This document shows positions 1 to 8,401 of a DNA stretch of 64,000 nucleotides, piece by piece. The stretch comes from CAZUDO01 sp964618895 (GTDB lineage Bacteria > Desulfobacterota > Binatia > DP-6): contig CAZUDO010000103.1 of the NCBI GenBank assembly GCA_964618895.1, positions 1-64,000 of the forward strand. The letters are read 5' to 3'. The position numbers and the translations under genes were made by a program. Position 1 is the stretch's first letter, and the number at the start of each line of letters is the position of its first letter. Under the pieces are notes generated by a model. That model was not told the origin of the DNA. It did no database searches and saw nothing but the letters and a program-made list of their open reading frames with translations.

Positions 1-130
1 TTCCCTGCGCGCGGACCGCCGGAGGTCGCGGACGTGCCCGCGTAGCGCGGGATGATTCGGGTGCGTCGGGCGGTGGGCAGCCGTGCGCGCGAGGAAGGAA
101 CGCTCGGTCAACTTCGCCCGGTTATCCCGA

Positions 131-502
131 CTACGGACCCACCCGCCGGGATCGAACGCGAACGCTCGTTCGTGACCGAGCCGCCGCATGACGGCAAAGC
201 TCGCGCAGCCCGATCCGCTGCGGACCGCGGCCGGCACGACGGCCCATCGCCGCGCGCCCCACGACCGCCGCCTGCGCCAGCCCCGCCAGCGCCACTGATT
301 CCTCGGCCAGCGGATCGCCGTCCCCGTCGGGCTCCGCCGCGCCCGTCACACCGAGGCGCGCGAGCTGCCGCCGGACCCGTACCACCACCCACTGCACCTC
401 CGCGTCCGTGAGCGGCTCAGCCGGATGGAACTGCAGCATCCCGTCCGCCCCCCGCACGAACACGCCGTCGAGTACGAGCGTGTGGAGGCCAGAATCAGGG
501 TC
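131..502 (-). pseudogene. IS91-type transposase remnant
   Basis: The minus-strand frame reads LHTLVLDGVFVRG, then an acidic patch and a GRAAMGRRAGRGP stretch. I recognise this order from the middle of IS91/IS801-like (Transposase_32) transposases. It has no start codon, no N-terminal zinc ribbon and no catalytic tyrosine. Downstream of the GR-rich part the frame stops resembling the family, which suggests a further frameshift. No terminal inverted repeats are expected or seen for this group. The match is from memory of motifs only. Confidence 0.45.
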
Positions 503-542
503 TGCGACCTCCGAACGGTCTGATCGGAGCGAGCGCGGGCAC

Positions 543-1625
543 CTACACTCGCATCGTCACCCGGTGCTCGTACGCCGTGTCGGCGGCCGGGACCTCGTCG
601 CGCTCCGCCTGCTTCAGGAGCCGCCACATCTGCGGGCCCAGCACGTCGATCTCGGTGCTGGTGAGCTGCTCGCCGCCGAAGCGCCGGATGGTGTCCGACT
701 GCCGTGCAAGCATCGCCGCATCCTGGGCCAGGATACGCGTCGCCACCGGGGTGAGCAGCGGCGCGACGAGGCGCGTGGCGACCCGCAGGCGGAGACTCAG
801 CACCGCCCACACACGCGTCGTGAAGTCGGTGACGGGGGTCATCACCGACGACACCAGCAGGTGGTTGTGCTCGCCGAGGCGATACTCCACCTGCCCGATC
901 GACGGCAGGAGGAAGCGGTCGAAGTGGGTCACGACCCCGCCCCCCGGCGCGAGCAGGCGCCCGATCACGCCCCCGGGACGGGGCTCCCCCACGAACTCCG
1001 CCTCGACCCCATCGGCGCCCCGGCGCACGACCACCTCGATGTCGTGGCACGTGCTGGCGGTGCGGAAGAGGCCACCGTGCAGATAGGCCGTATGCGGCAC
1101 GTCGAGGACGTTCTCCAGCGCGTGGTAGAGCGGCGCCTCGATCACGTAGTCGCGGCGGTGCGTGGAGTAGCGCCCGTCGTCCAGGTGCGGGAAGCGGAAC
1201 GGGCCGGCCCGCGGCGCGGTGTCGGCGGTCGAGTACACCCACACGAAGCCGTCGTGCTCCGCGGTCGCGTAGGCGACGGCGTGCCGCGCCTTGGCGTCAG
1301 GCGTGCCGCAGAGACCCGGGACGGCGCGGCACACGCCCGCGGCGTCGAAGCGCCAGCCGTGATAGCCGCACTCGAGCAATCCATCGCGCGGCCGGCCCGC
1401 GGACAGTGGCGTGTTGCGGTGCGGGCAGCGATCGAGCAGCGCCGCCGGCCGGCCACCGTCGGCACGGAAGAGCACCAGCGGCGTCCCCTGGATGGTGCAC
1501 GCCAACGGACAGTCGCGCGACAGGTCCGCCGACCGCGCCGCGATGAACCACTGGTGCGGCAGGTGCACGATCGACACCGGACCGCGGCTCGGCGGCGGCG
1601 CGAGACGCTGCTCAACGGACTCCAT
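543..1625 (-). CDS. Rieske [2Fe-2S] non-heme iron oxygenase
   Basis: This is a terminal oxygenase subunit of about 360 residues. The N-terminal Rieske domain has the cluster ligands CPH and, 16 residues after the His, CGYHGW (C-x-H...C-x2-H). The catalytic domain carries DVPHTAYLH, the D-x2-H-x4-H mononuclear iron site. Such enzymes hydroxylate or demethylate aromatic or terpenoid rings using a separate reductase, which is not encoded nearby. ATG 1625 is preferred over GTG 1634 because a TATAGT element ends at 1633, just upstream. The gene lies 44 bases beyond the ArsA-like pair and may have its own promoter. Substrate unknown. Confidence 0.85.
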   Translation of the reverse strand: MESVEQRLAPPPSRGPVSIVHLPHQWFIAARSADLSRDCPLACTIQGTPLVLFRADGGRPAALLDRCPHRNTPLSAGRPRDGLLECGYHGWRFDAAGVCRAVPGLCGTPDAKARHAVAYATAEHDGFVWVYSTADTAPRAGPFRFPHLDDGRYSTHRRDYVIEAPLYHALENVLDVPHTAYLHGGLFRTASTCHDIEVVVRRGADGVEAEFVGEPRPGGVIGRLLAPGGGVVTHFDRFLLPSIGQVEYRLGEHNHLLVSSVMTPVTDFTTRVWAVLSLRLRVATRLVAPLLTPVATRILAQDAAMLARQSDTIRRFGGEQLTSTEIDVLGPQMWRLLKQAERDEVPAADTAYEHRVTMRV

Positions 1626-1632
1626 CGTCCGC

Positions 1633-1638
1633 ACTATA
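1633..1638 (-). promoter_or_regulatory. Possible -10 element for the Rieske gene
   Basis: TATAGT on the minus strand ends seven bases before ATG 1625, so the transcript would begin at or next to the start codon. A weak TTGCCG lies at 1664-1659, about 20 bases upstream. The spacing is not ideal and only the -10 is convincing. Confidence 0.35.
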
Positions 1639-1669
1639 GCGCCGGACGGGGCGCGGCCGGCAAGACGCC

Positions 1670-2845
1670 TCAGGCCGCCGTCCGCGGCGGGAAGAGATGC
1701 CCGTGCATGCCGGCGAGACTGCCCAGGTCGTGCACGTCACGGGCGAAGTTGGGCACCGCCACCACCGGGACACTGCGCGGGAGCCCGCCGCGGAACTGCT
1801 CCAGGCGAAGAGATTCGCCGCGCGCGAGCACCTGGTAGTCGACGAAGTTCTCCGCCAGCCCGCGCGCCAGCGCGCCGTCCTCGCCGAGCGCGCGCGCGAC
1901 CACGTCCGCCACCTGCGCCACGTCCTCCGGACCCATCTCCTCGCGTCGGCGCCGGCCGCGCGCAGCGCGGAAGTGGAAGTCCGAATGCACGCGGTTGAAG
2001 ACCACGCCCTTGAGCGGCATGCGCAGCTCGGCCATCTTCGTCGACAGGTACTCGGCGTCGCCCAGCACCTGCTCCTCCGGACCGGTCACCAGCACGAAGG
2101 CGGTCTCCGGGCCGCGCAGCACCTCGGTGGCCCGATCGACCCGCGCCTGGAAGTTCTCGAACAGGCCGCTCATGCTGGTGAAGAAGTCGGAGATCTCGAC
2201 CAGCGCCGACACCCCCGTGGCCTGTTCCAGGCGGCGGAGCAGGAAGCTGGCGGTGCGGTTCACGGCCCTGAGCGCCGACCAGCCGGCGGAGAAGTACGGC
2301 CGGACGAACCAGCGCACCACCTTGCGGTCGAGGAAGTCGGCGATCCGCCGCGGCGCCTCGAGAAAGTCGAGCGCGTGGCGCGTCGGCGGCGTGTCGACCA
2401 CGATCAGATCGTAGCGTCCGCTCTCGACCAGCAGGCAGAGCTGCTCGATGGCCATGTACTCGTGCGAGCCCGCGAACGTCTGCGACAGGTGCTGATAGAA
2501 GGGATTGGCCAGGATGCGTGCCCGCGCCTCCGGCGCGGCGTGGCGCTCGACGAGCGCGTCCCAGGCGCCTTTCTGGTCGAGCATCGACGCCGCCAGCGTG
2601 CCCCGGGGCGCGAGCCCCTGCGCGGCGAACACGTCGGCCGGGATCTCGTGCTCGCCGCCGCCGAGCGTCTCGAGCCCGAGCGAGGTCGCCAGGCGACGCG
2701 CCGGGTCGATGGTGAGCGCGACCGCCCGCCGTCCCTCGAGCGCGCCCCAGAGCGCGATCGACGCCGCCACCGTGGTCTTGCCCACGCCGCCGCTGCCGGC
2801 CGCGATCACGATGCGATGGCGCGTGACGAGTTCCTGGAGGGTCAT
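1670..2845 (-). CDS. ArsA/GET3-family ATPase, first paralogue
   Basis: A 391-residue P-loop ATPase of the ArsA/Get3 clade. The deviant Walker A motif GSGGVGKTT is near residue 19, a switch-like IDPARRLATSLG follows, and the DTPPTRHALDF signature is mid-protein. Characterised relatives act as head-to-tail dimers in arsenite export or tail-anchored protein targeting. No arsB or arsR is nearby, so arsenic resistance is not supported. Its ATG overlaps the stop of the second ArsA-like gene (ATGA), implying coupled translation and possibly a heterodimer. Confidence 0.88.
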   Translation of the reverse strand: MTLQELVTRHRIVIAAGSGGVGKTTVAASIALWGALEGRRAVALTIDPARRLATSLGLETLGGGEHEIPADVFAAQGLAPRGTLAASMLDQKGAWDALVERHAAPEARARILANPFYQHLSQTFAGSHEYMAIEQLCLLVESGRYDLIVVDTPPTRHALDFLEAPRRIADFLDRKVVRWFVRPYFSAGWSALRAVNRTASFLLRRLEQATGVSALVEISDFFTSMSGLFENFQARVDRATEVLRGPETAFVLVTGPEEQVLGDAEYLSTKMAELRMPLKGVVFNRVHSDFHFRAARGRRRREEMGPEDVAQVADVVARALGEDGALARGLAENFVDYQVLARGESLRLEQFRGGLPRSVPVVAVPNFARDVHDLGSLAGMHGHLFPPRTAA

Positions 2846-3807
2846 CGCGGGCGCTTCCGGGCGACCGGACGCTCGACGGCCGTCGCCGCCTCGAGCATCC
2901 GCGACAGCCCCTCCAACTCGGCCTCCCCGAACTCCTCCGAGAAGACGAACGGCAGCTCGACCAGCGGCGCGTTACAGATCCCGGCCCGCAGGCGGGCCAG
3001 CTGGGCAGTGTTGATGTCGGCCCACCCGCCCTCCTCGACGGCACGCTCCACCACGCAATCGAGCAGGTCGCGATCGGCCGCCGGCACCTGCGCCGCACGC
3101 AGCCGCGCCAGCACGGCCGGCTCGAAGCGACGGCAATGCAGGCGGTTCACGATGACGTGCCCGAGCGGCAGCCCGAGCGGACCTACGAGTTGCGCCTGCG
3201 TCTCGAGCGTCTCCGTCACCGGCATCTCCTCCGCCAGAGTCACCAGATGCACGGCGGTCGTCCGCGGGTCGCGCAGCAGGCCGGTGATCTTGGCCGCCTC
3301 GCGCTGCACGAGGCCGGGCCCGAACGTGTCGTGCGCCGCCTGTGGCATGCGCAGATACTGCAGGCTGTGGCCGGTGGCCGGCGCGTCGACGACGATGACG
3401 TCCCACACCGGCCGCCCGCCCTCGAGGCGTGTCGCCTCGAACCATATCTTGCCGACCGTCATCAGCTCCTTCAGCCCTGGCGCGGCGGCGACGAAATACT
3501 GATAGACCTTGCTCCCGAACACCCCCTGCAGGAACCGCTTCACCGGGATGATGAGGCCGAGGTATTCTTCGAGCGCGGCGCGCCCGTCGACCGTCATGAG
3601 CGACAACCCCGGCGCGACCGGCACGGCGGCGTACTGACCTGTCGGCACCCCAAGAAGCGTGGCCAATCGGCCCCCGGGATCCATTTCCACCAGGAGCGTC
3701 CGCAGGCCGCGCCGCACCAGCAGCCGGGCCAGCGCCGCCGCCACCGTGGTCTTGCCGACGCCCCCTTTGCCGACGACGAACTGCAGCCGCCGCTCGAGCA
3801 ACGTCAC
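2842..3807 (-). CDS. ArsA/GET3-family ATPase, second paralogue
   Basis: A 321-residue partner of the downstream ATPase with VGKGGVGKTTVA at the N-terminus, MDPGGRLATLLG as switch I and DAPATGHSLQYL in place of DTPPTRH. The start is GTG 3807, which overlaps the fabF stop as GTGA. Longer in-frame starts would run inside fabF. The two ATPases differ in length and signature and are probably not functionally redundant. Arrangement as an adjacent pair of single-domain ArsA proteins suggests one composite ATPase, which is inference. Confidence 0.88.
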   Translation of the reverse strand: MTLLERRLQFVVGKGGVGKTTVAAALARLLVRRGLRTLLVEMDPGGRLATLLGVPTGQYAAVPVAPGLSLMTVDGRAALEEYLGLIIPVKRFLQGVFGSKVYQYFVAAAPGLKELMTVGKIWFEATRLEGGRPVWDVIVVDAPATGHSLQYLRMPQAAHDTFGPGLVQREAAKITGLLRDPRTTAVHLVTLAEEMPVTETLETQAQLVGPLGLPLGHVIVNRLHCRRFEPAVLARLRAAQVPAADRDLLDCVVERAVEEGGWADINTAQLARLRAGICNAPLVELPFVFSEEFGEAELEGLSRMLEAATAVERPVARKRPR

Positions 3808-5072
3808 ACGAAGCGTCCGAAGGCGAGCGTGGCGTTGGTGCCGCCGAACCCGAAGGAGTTCGATAGCGCCGCGCCGACGCGCACGGGACGTGCCGTCCCC
3901 GGGACGTAGTCGAGGTCGCACCCCGGATCCGGCTCTTCCAGGTTGATCGTCGGCGGCAGCACACCGTGCGCGATCGCCAGAACCGTGTACGCCGCCTCGA
4001 CCGTGCCGGAGGCGCCGAGCAGGTGCCCCGTCATCGATTTGGTGGAACTCACCGCGACCCGCCGCGCGTGGGCGCCGAACACGGTCTTCACGGCCCGCGT
4101 CTCCACCTGGTCGTTGAACGGCGTGCTGGTGCCGTGTGCGTTGATGTAGCCGACCTCGTCCGGCCGGAGACCGGCGTCCTCGAGCGCCACCGTCATGCAC
4201 GCCGCCGCACCCGTTCCTTCCGGCGCCGGCTGGGTCATGTGGTAGGCGTCGCAGGTGGCGCCGTAGCCGAGCAGCTCGGCGTACACCGGGGCGCCGCGTG
4301 CGCGCGCATGCTCGAGCTCCTCGAGCACGAGACAGCCGGCGCCCTCGGCGATCACGAAGCCTTCGCGGCGCGCATCGAACGGGCGGCTGGCACGCTCGGG
4401 CTCGTCGTTGAAGCTGGTGGCGAGCGCCCGCATGGCGGCGAAGCCGCCGACGCCGAGCAGGCACACCGGCGCTTCGGCGCCGCCGGCGAGCATCACGTCC
4501 TGCCGCCCGCCACGGATGAGCGTCAGCGCCTCGCCGATGGCGTGCGCGCCCGACGCACAGGCGCTGGTGGTGGCGTAGTTGGGGCCGCGCGCGCCGACCC
4601 GGAGGGCGATCGTCCCGGCCGCCATGTTGGGGATGAGACGCGGAATGAAGAACGGCGACACCCGCCGGATATTGCCGGACAAAAAGAGGCCGTATGACTC
4701 CTCCAGGCTGATCATGCCCCCCATGCCCACGCCGACGATCACTCCCACGCGCTCCGGTTGTGCGAGGGGCGTCCGCAGGCGGGCGTCGTCGACGGCCATC
4801 TGCGCCGCCGCCACGGCGTACTGGATGAAAAGATCCATCTTCTTCAGGTCCTTACGCTCGATGAAGCGCTCGGGCTCGAAGTCGGGGACCTCACCCGCCA
4901 CCCGGGCCGGCACGACCGACGCGTCGAAGCGGGTGATGCGACGCACGCCCGACTGGCCGGCGGTGAGCCGCTGCCAGTTGCGTTCGGTACCCGTACCGAG
5001 CGGCGTGACGAGCCCGATGCCGGTGATCACCACCCGGCGACGCGTGCCGTTCGCGACCTGCAAGCGTGGCAT
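3804..5072 (-). CDS. fabF: 3-oxoacyl-ACP synthase II
   Basis: A 422-residue beta-ketoacyl-ACP synthase of the KAS II family, condensing malonyl-ACP with acyl-ACP in fatty acid elongation. The catalytic triad is complete: Cys172 in TTSACASGAHA, a His in NAHGTSTPFND and a His in KSMTGHLLGASG. The start ATG 5072 gives MPRLQVANGTRRRVV and the family's usual length; upstream in-frame codons are GC-rich and unlike FabF. No acpP, fabG or fabD lies beside it, so it is an isolated copy. Specialised lipid or polyketide use is possible. Confidence 0.93.
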   Translation of the reverse strand: MPRLQVANGTRRRVVITGIGLVTPLGTGTERNWQRLTAGQSGVRRITRFDASVVPARVAGEVPDFEPERFIERKDLKKMDLFIQYAVAAAQMAVDDARLRTPLAQPERVGVIVGVGMGGMISLEESYGLFLSGNIRRVSPFFIPRLIPNMAAGTIALRVGARGPNYATTSACASGAHAIGEALTLIRGGRQDVMLAGGAEAPVCLLGVGGFAAMRALATSFNDEPERASRPFDARREGFVIAEGAGCLVLEELEHARARGAPVYAELLGYGATCDAYHMTQPAPEGTGAAACMTVALEDAGLRPDEVGYINAHGTSTPFNDQVETRAVKTVFGAHARRVAVSSTKSMTGHLLGASGTVEAAYTVLAIAHGVLPPTINLEEPDPGCDLDYVPGTARPVRVGAALSNSFGFGGTNATLAFGRFV

Positions 5073-5094
5073 GCTAGCCCGCCTCCCGGGGGTG

Positions 5095-5859
5095 TCAAGA
5101 CGGTGGGGCCAGCGCGCCCCGCCCCGACGCCCACAGCACCAGATAGGTGGCGGTGGTCGCAAGCACGACGGCCCCAGCGAGCACGTCGGCGACACCCGCC
5201 CGCGCGCGCAGGTACGTCGTGCGCGGGCGGCCCGAGTTGAAGCCGCGCAGCTCGAGCGCCATCGCCATGCGATCCGCCCGCCGGAGCGCGCCGATCAGGA
5301 CCGGCACGATCACCGCGCCGAAGCGGCGCAGACGTGCCACCAGGCCGCCCCGATCGAAGGCGAGCCCGCGACAGCGCTGCGCCTGCACCACGGCCAGCGC
5401 GGCGTCGAAGAAGACAGGGACGAGCCGGAACGCGAGCGTCAGCGTAAACCCCACCCGATACGGAACCCCGACACACCCGAGCGCGTAGGCGACCTCTTCT
5501 ACGCGCGTCACGGTGAGGAAGAGGATGCCGGCGGCGAGGAACGTGTCGAGGCGGATGGCGGTCGAGAGCCCGTAGAGGAATCCGGCCTGCGTGGGCGCCA
5601 GGGCGCCGCGATAGAAGAACGTCCAGACGACTATCGTGAACACGAACACCATGACGAACATCACGCGCAGGCGCCGCACGTTCGGCCACCCGCCCGCCGG
5701 CCCGAGGAGGGCGGCCACCGCCGCCGCGAGCGGCAGGAGCACCAGGGGACGATCGACGACGAAGGCCGCCACGATGAACCCCACCAGACTCGCGAGCTTG
5801 GTCACCGGATGCAGGCGGTGGAGCCTCCCCGCCGCGGGGACGTACAGGGTGACTGGCAT
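5095..5859 (-). CDS. ecfT: ECF transporter transmembrane subunit EcfT
   Basis: A 254-residue CbiQ/EcfT-family membrane protein. Hydrophobic segments occupy most of residues 20-140. The two coupling motifs that contact the ATPases are visible as AQRCRGL and ALELRGF, each with the Arg-Gly signature. It would transmit ATP hydrolysis to the S component. The gene follows ecfA by three bases within the three-gene transporter operon. Nothing unusual is seen in it. Confidence 0.92.
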   Translation of the reverse strand: MPVTLYVPAAGRLHRLHPVTKLASLVGFIVAAFVVDRPLVLLPLAAAVAALLGPAGGWPNVRRLRVMFVMVFVFTIVVWTFFYRGALAPTQAGFLYGLSTAIRLDTFLAAGILFLTVTRVEEVAYALGCVGVPYRVGFTLTLAFRLVPVFFDAALAVVQAQRCRGLAFDRGGLVARLRRFGAVIVPVLIGALRRADRMAMALELRGFNSGRPRTTYLRARAGVADVLAGAVVLATTATYLVLWASGRGALAPPS

Positions 5860-5862
5860 CCG

Positions 5863-7530
5863 TCAGTGCCGCTCCGGCATCCAGCGCACCAGCTCCTCGA
5901 CCGAGAGCGGCGTGCAGCCGAGCAGCTGCCCGAGCCGGGTGACGTCGGGAGCGCGGAAGGCAGCCGCCACCACCAGGTCGGGGGCCGCGAAGAAGTCCCG
6001 TACCGGGCCGTCGTAGCGCACCCGTCCGGCGGCCAGGAGGACCACCCGCCCGGCGTGCTCGGCGATGACCCACGGGGTGTGGGTGATGAGGATGAGCGTC
6101 GTCCCGGCGGCGTGCAGGCGATCGAGCAATGCCAGCATGCGCTCCTGCTCGGGCCAGTCGAGTCCCGTCGTCGGCTCGTCCAGCACGAGCACGTCCGGAC
6201 GGAGCGCCAGGACGGCGGCTACGGCGAGCCGCTGCCGCGCGCCCTTGTCGAGCAGGAACGGGTCGGCATCGCGGTCGCGCAGGTCGACGGCGGCCAGCGC
6301 TTCGTCGACCCGCGCATCGATCTCGGCGGACGGGAGGCCCAGGTTGCGCGGCCCGAAGGCGACCTCGTCCACGACTGTGGCGGCGAACAGCTGATGGTCC
6401 GGATCCTGGAAGACGTAGCCGATCCGCTGCGCCACGTCCTCGAGCGCCATGTCGCGGACGGGCCGGCCGGCCAGCGTCACCGTGCCGGCGGTCGGCGCCA
6501 GCAGGCCGTTCAGATGCTTGGCGAGGGTGGTCTTGCCCGACCCGTTGCGCCCGATGAGGGCCACGCACTCGCCGCGCCGGATGGTGAGCGAAACGCCACC
6601 GAGGGCCTCGCGTCCGTCCGGGTAGCGGTGCGCGACCTCGTGCAGATCGAGCAGCGGCGCCCTTGCCGGCGACGACGCGACGGCCACGTCCGCCACCGGC
6701 ACGAGCCCGCCGGCGCGCAGCCGCTCCGCCGCCGTCTCGACGTCGAGCGGCGAGTCGGGAAGCGCCAGGGCTGCGAACACGCGCGCCACGTCCGGTGGCC
6801 GTACACCGGCGGCGAGGCACAACGGGACATCGGCCAGCAACGGCCGCGGCGGACCGTGCGCCAGCATGCGTCCGTCGCGCAGGAAGACGAGCCGGTCGGC
6901 GGCGACGGCGGCGTTGGTGTCGTGTTCGATGACGAGCAGCGTCACCCCGTCGGCGCGCAATGCGGCCAGCACGCCCAGCACCTCGGCTCGCCCTGCGGGG
7001 TCGAGGTCGGTGGTCGGCTCGTCGAGCACCATCACCGGCGGGCGGAGCGCGAGCAGCCCGGCGATTGCGAGGCGCTGCTTCTCGCCGCCCGAGAGCGCCG
7101 TCGGGTCGCGCCCCTCGAAGCCGGCGAGCCCGACCGCGGCCAGCGCGCGTGTGACTCGTGCCGGCATGTCGGCCGGGGGAACGCCGGTGTGCTCGAGCCC
7201 GAAAATCACCTCCTGGGTCACGTCGGTCGAGAACAGCTGCGCCTCGAAGTCCTGAAACACCATGCCGATGATGCCGGCGAGCTCGCCCACGCGGCGCTCG
7301 CGGATCGGCGTCCCGAGGAGCTCGACCTCGCCGGTCACGTCACCGGCGAGGAAGCACGGGACGAGGCGCGTGAGACAGCGCGCCAGCGTCGACTTGCCCG
7401 CCCCGGTCGCGCCCATGATCACCACCAGCGCCCCGGCGGGCAGCTCGAGGTCGATGTCGCGGAGCGCCGCCCGTGCCGCCCCGGCGTACGTGCACCCGAG
7501 GCCCCGGACGAGAACCACCGGGGCACTCAC
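5863..7530 (-). CDS. ECF transporter ATPase, two ABC domains fused
   Basis: A 555-residue protein with two complete ABC cassettes, equivalent to EcfA and EcfA' joined. Cassette 1 has GATGAGKST, LSGGEKQRLAI and VLDEPTTDLD. Cassette 2 has GRNGSGKTT, a signature region reading KGARQRLAVAAVL, and VLDEPTTGLD. The cassette 2 signature lacks the usual LSGGQ (LLDKGARQR), so one composite ATP site may be degenerate. GTG 7530 overlaps the stop of the S component gene as GTGA. It energises vitamin or metal uptake. Confidence 0.92.
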   Translation of the reverse strand: MSAPVVLVRGLGCTYAGAARAALRDIDLELPAGALVVIMGATGAGKSTLARCLTRLVPCFLAGDVTGEVELLGTPIRERRVGELAGIIGMVFQDFEAQLFSTDVTQEVIFGLEHTGVPPADMPARVTRALAAVGLAGFEGRDPTALSGGEKQRLAIAGLLALRPPVMVLDEPTTDLDPAGRAEVLGVLAALRADGVTLLVIEHDTNAAVAADRLVFLRDGRMLAHGPPRPLLADVPLCLAAGVRPPDVARVFAALALPDSPLDVETAAERLRAGGLVPVADVAVASSPARAPLLDLHEVAHRYPDGREALGGVSLTIRRGECVALIGRNGSGKTTLAKHLNGLLAPTAGTVTLAGRPVRDMALEDVAQRIGYVFQDPDHQLFAATVVDEVAFGPRNLGLPSAEIDARVDEALAAVDLRDRDADPFLLDKGARQRLAVAAVLALRPDVLVLDEPTTGLDWPEQERMLALLDRLHAAGTTLILITHTPWVIAEHAGRVVLLAAGRVRYDGPVRDFFAAPDLVVAAAFRAPDVTRLGQLLGCTPLSVEELVRWMPERH

Positions 7531-8303
7531 AGGAGCGCGAGCCCGACGACGACCGCGCCGAGCAGCGGCAGCAATCCAACGCTCACCTCGAAGACCCCGG
7601 TCGCGGTCCGTACAGGCGCCCACGGCGCGAGCCAATACCCGCCGGCGATCAGCTCGCCGGCGGCGAACGCGCCGAACGTACCAACGACGACGAGCGTGAG
7701 CCCGGCGGCGGTGCGCCATGCAGGGCGCGGCGCGCGTGCACCGAGCAGGTCGCGATAGTGCAGCCGCGCCCGCCGGATGCGGGGATACAGCACCGCCAGC
7801 AGGGGCGGCCCGAGCACCACCGCCACGACCAGGTTGTTCACGAGGACGAGCGTGCCCAGCACCGTGAACGGATGGAAGCCGAGCATCTGGAGCCCCCACC
7901 CCACCACCGTCGCGCACAGCGTGGCCGCCAGCGTGATCACGGCCAGCAGCCCCGCCAACGATCCCGGCCCGCGCGCCAGGGGCGGCGCATCCGTCACCGC
8001 CTCCCACACCAGATACGGGACCAGGCCGTAGAACAGGTTGCCGACGAACCCGAACAGGTCGCCAGGACCGAGGCCACCGAAGAAGTCACCGATCAGGTTG
8101 CCGAACGCGGCGCCCCACGCCGCCGCCGGACCGAACAGGAACGAGCACACCACCGGCACGGCGTTGGCGGGCCGGAACTCGGTGATACCGGGGATCAACG
8201 GCACGACCTTGAACGGGATCAGGATGGCGGCGTAGAGGGCCGCCGAGATGGCGGTGAGGACGACCATCCGGGTGTTGCCCCACATGCGGAAGAGATCCTG
8301 CAT
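7527..8303 (-). CDS. ECF transporter substrate-binding (S) component
   Basis: A 258-residue membrane protein with about six or seven hydrophobic segments and the patch FRPANAVPVV followed by GNLIGDFFGGLGPGD. This is typical of S components that bind a vitamin or metal and toggle in the membrane. The substrate cannot be named from sequence: no cobalamin, thiamin or other riboswitch is visible upstream. It is the first gene of the S-EcfA-EcfT operon, so this is a dedicated (group I) transporter. The start ATG 8303 is preceded by an AGAGATCCTGC stretch with a weak ribosome site. Confidence 0.82.
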   Translation of the reverse strand: MQDLFRMWGNTRMVVLTAISAALYAAILIPFKVVPLIPGITEFRPANAVPVVCSFLFGPAAAWGAAFGNLIGDFFGGLGPGDLFGFVGNLFYGLVPYLVWEAVTDAPPLARGPGSLAGLLAVITLAATLCATVVGWGLQMLGFHPFTVLGTLVLVNNLVVAVVLGPPLLAVLYPRIRRARLHYRDLLGARAPRPAWRTAAGLTLVVVGTFGAFAAGELIAGGYWLAPWAPVRTATGVFEVSVGLLPLLGAVVVGLALL

Positions 8304-8366
8304 CGGTGGCCGCCCTGGCGCCCGCCTATAGCACCCGTGCTCGCCGCACGCACGACGGCGCGCGCG

Positions 8367-8395
8367 TTGACTCCCCCCGGGGCATTCAGTACCGT
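8367..8395 (+). promoter_or_regulatory. Promoter of bamD
   Basis: TTGACT at 8367-8372, a 17-base spacer and TACCGT at 8390-8395. Six bases separate the -10 from the GTG start at 8402, so the mRNA should be leaderless or nearly so. Confidence 0.55.
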
Positions 8396-8401
8396 CGCGC
8401 C

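Noticed and set aside
1670..3807. Arsenite efflux system
   Set aside because: Two ArsA-family ATPases alone, without arsB, arsC, arsD or arsR, do not support it.
4579..7758. 1059-residue plus-strand open frame
   Set aside because: It lies over fabF and the ECF transporter genes; composition is Arg/His/Pro/Glu-rich as expected for a shadow.
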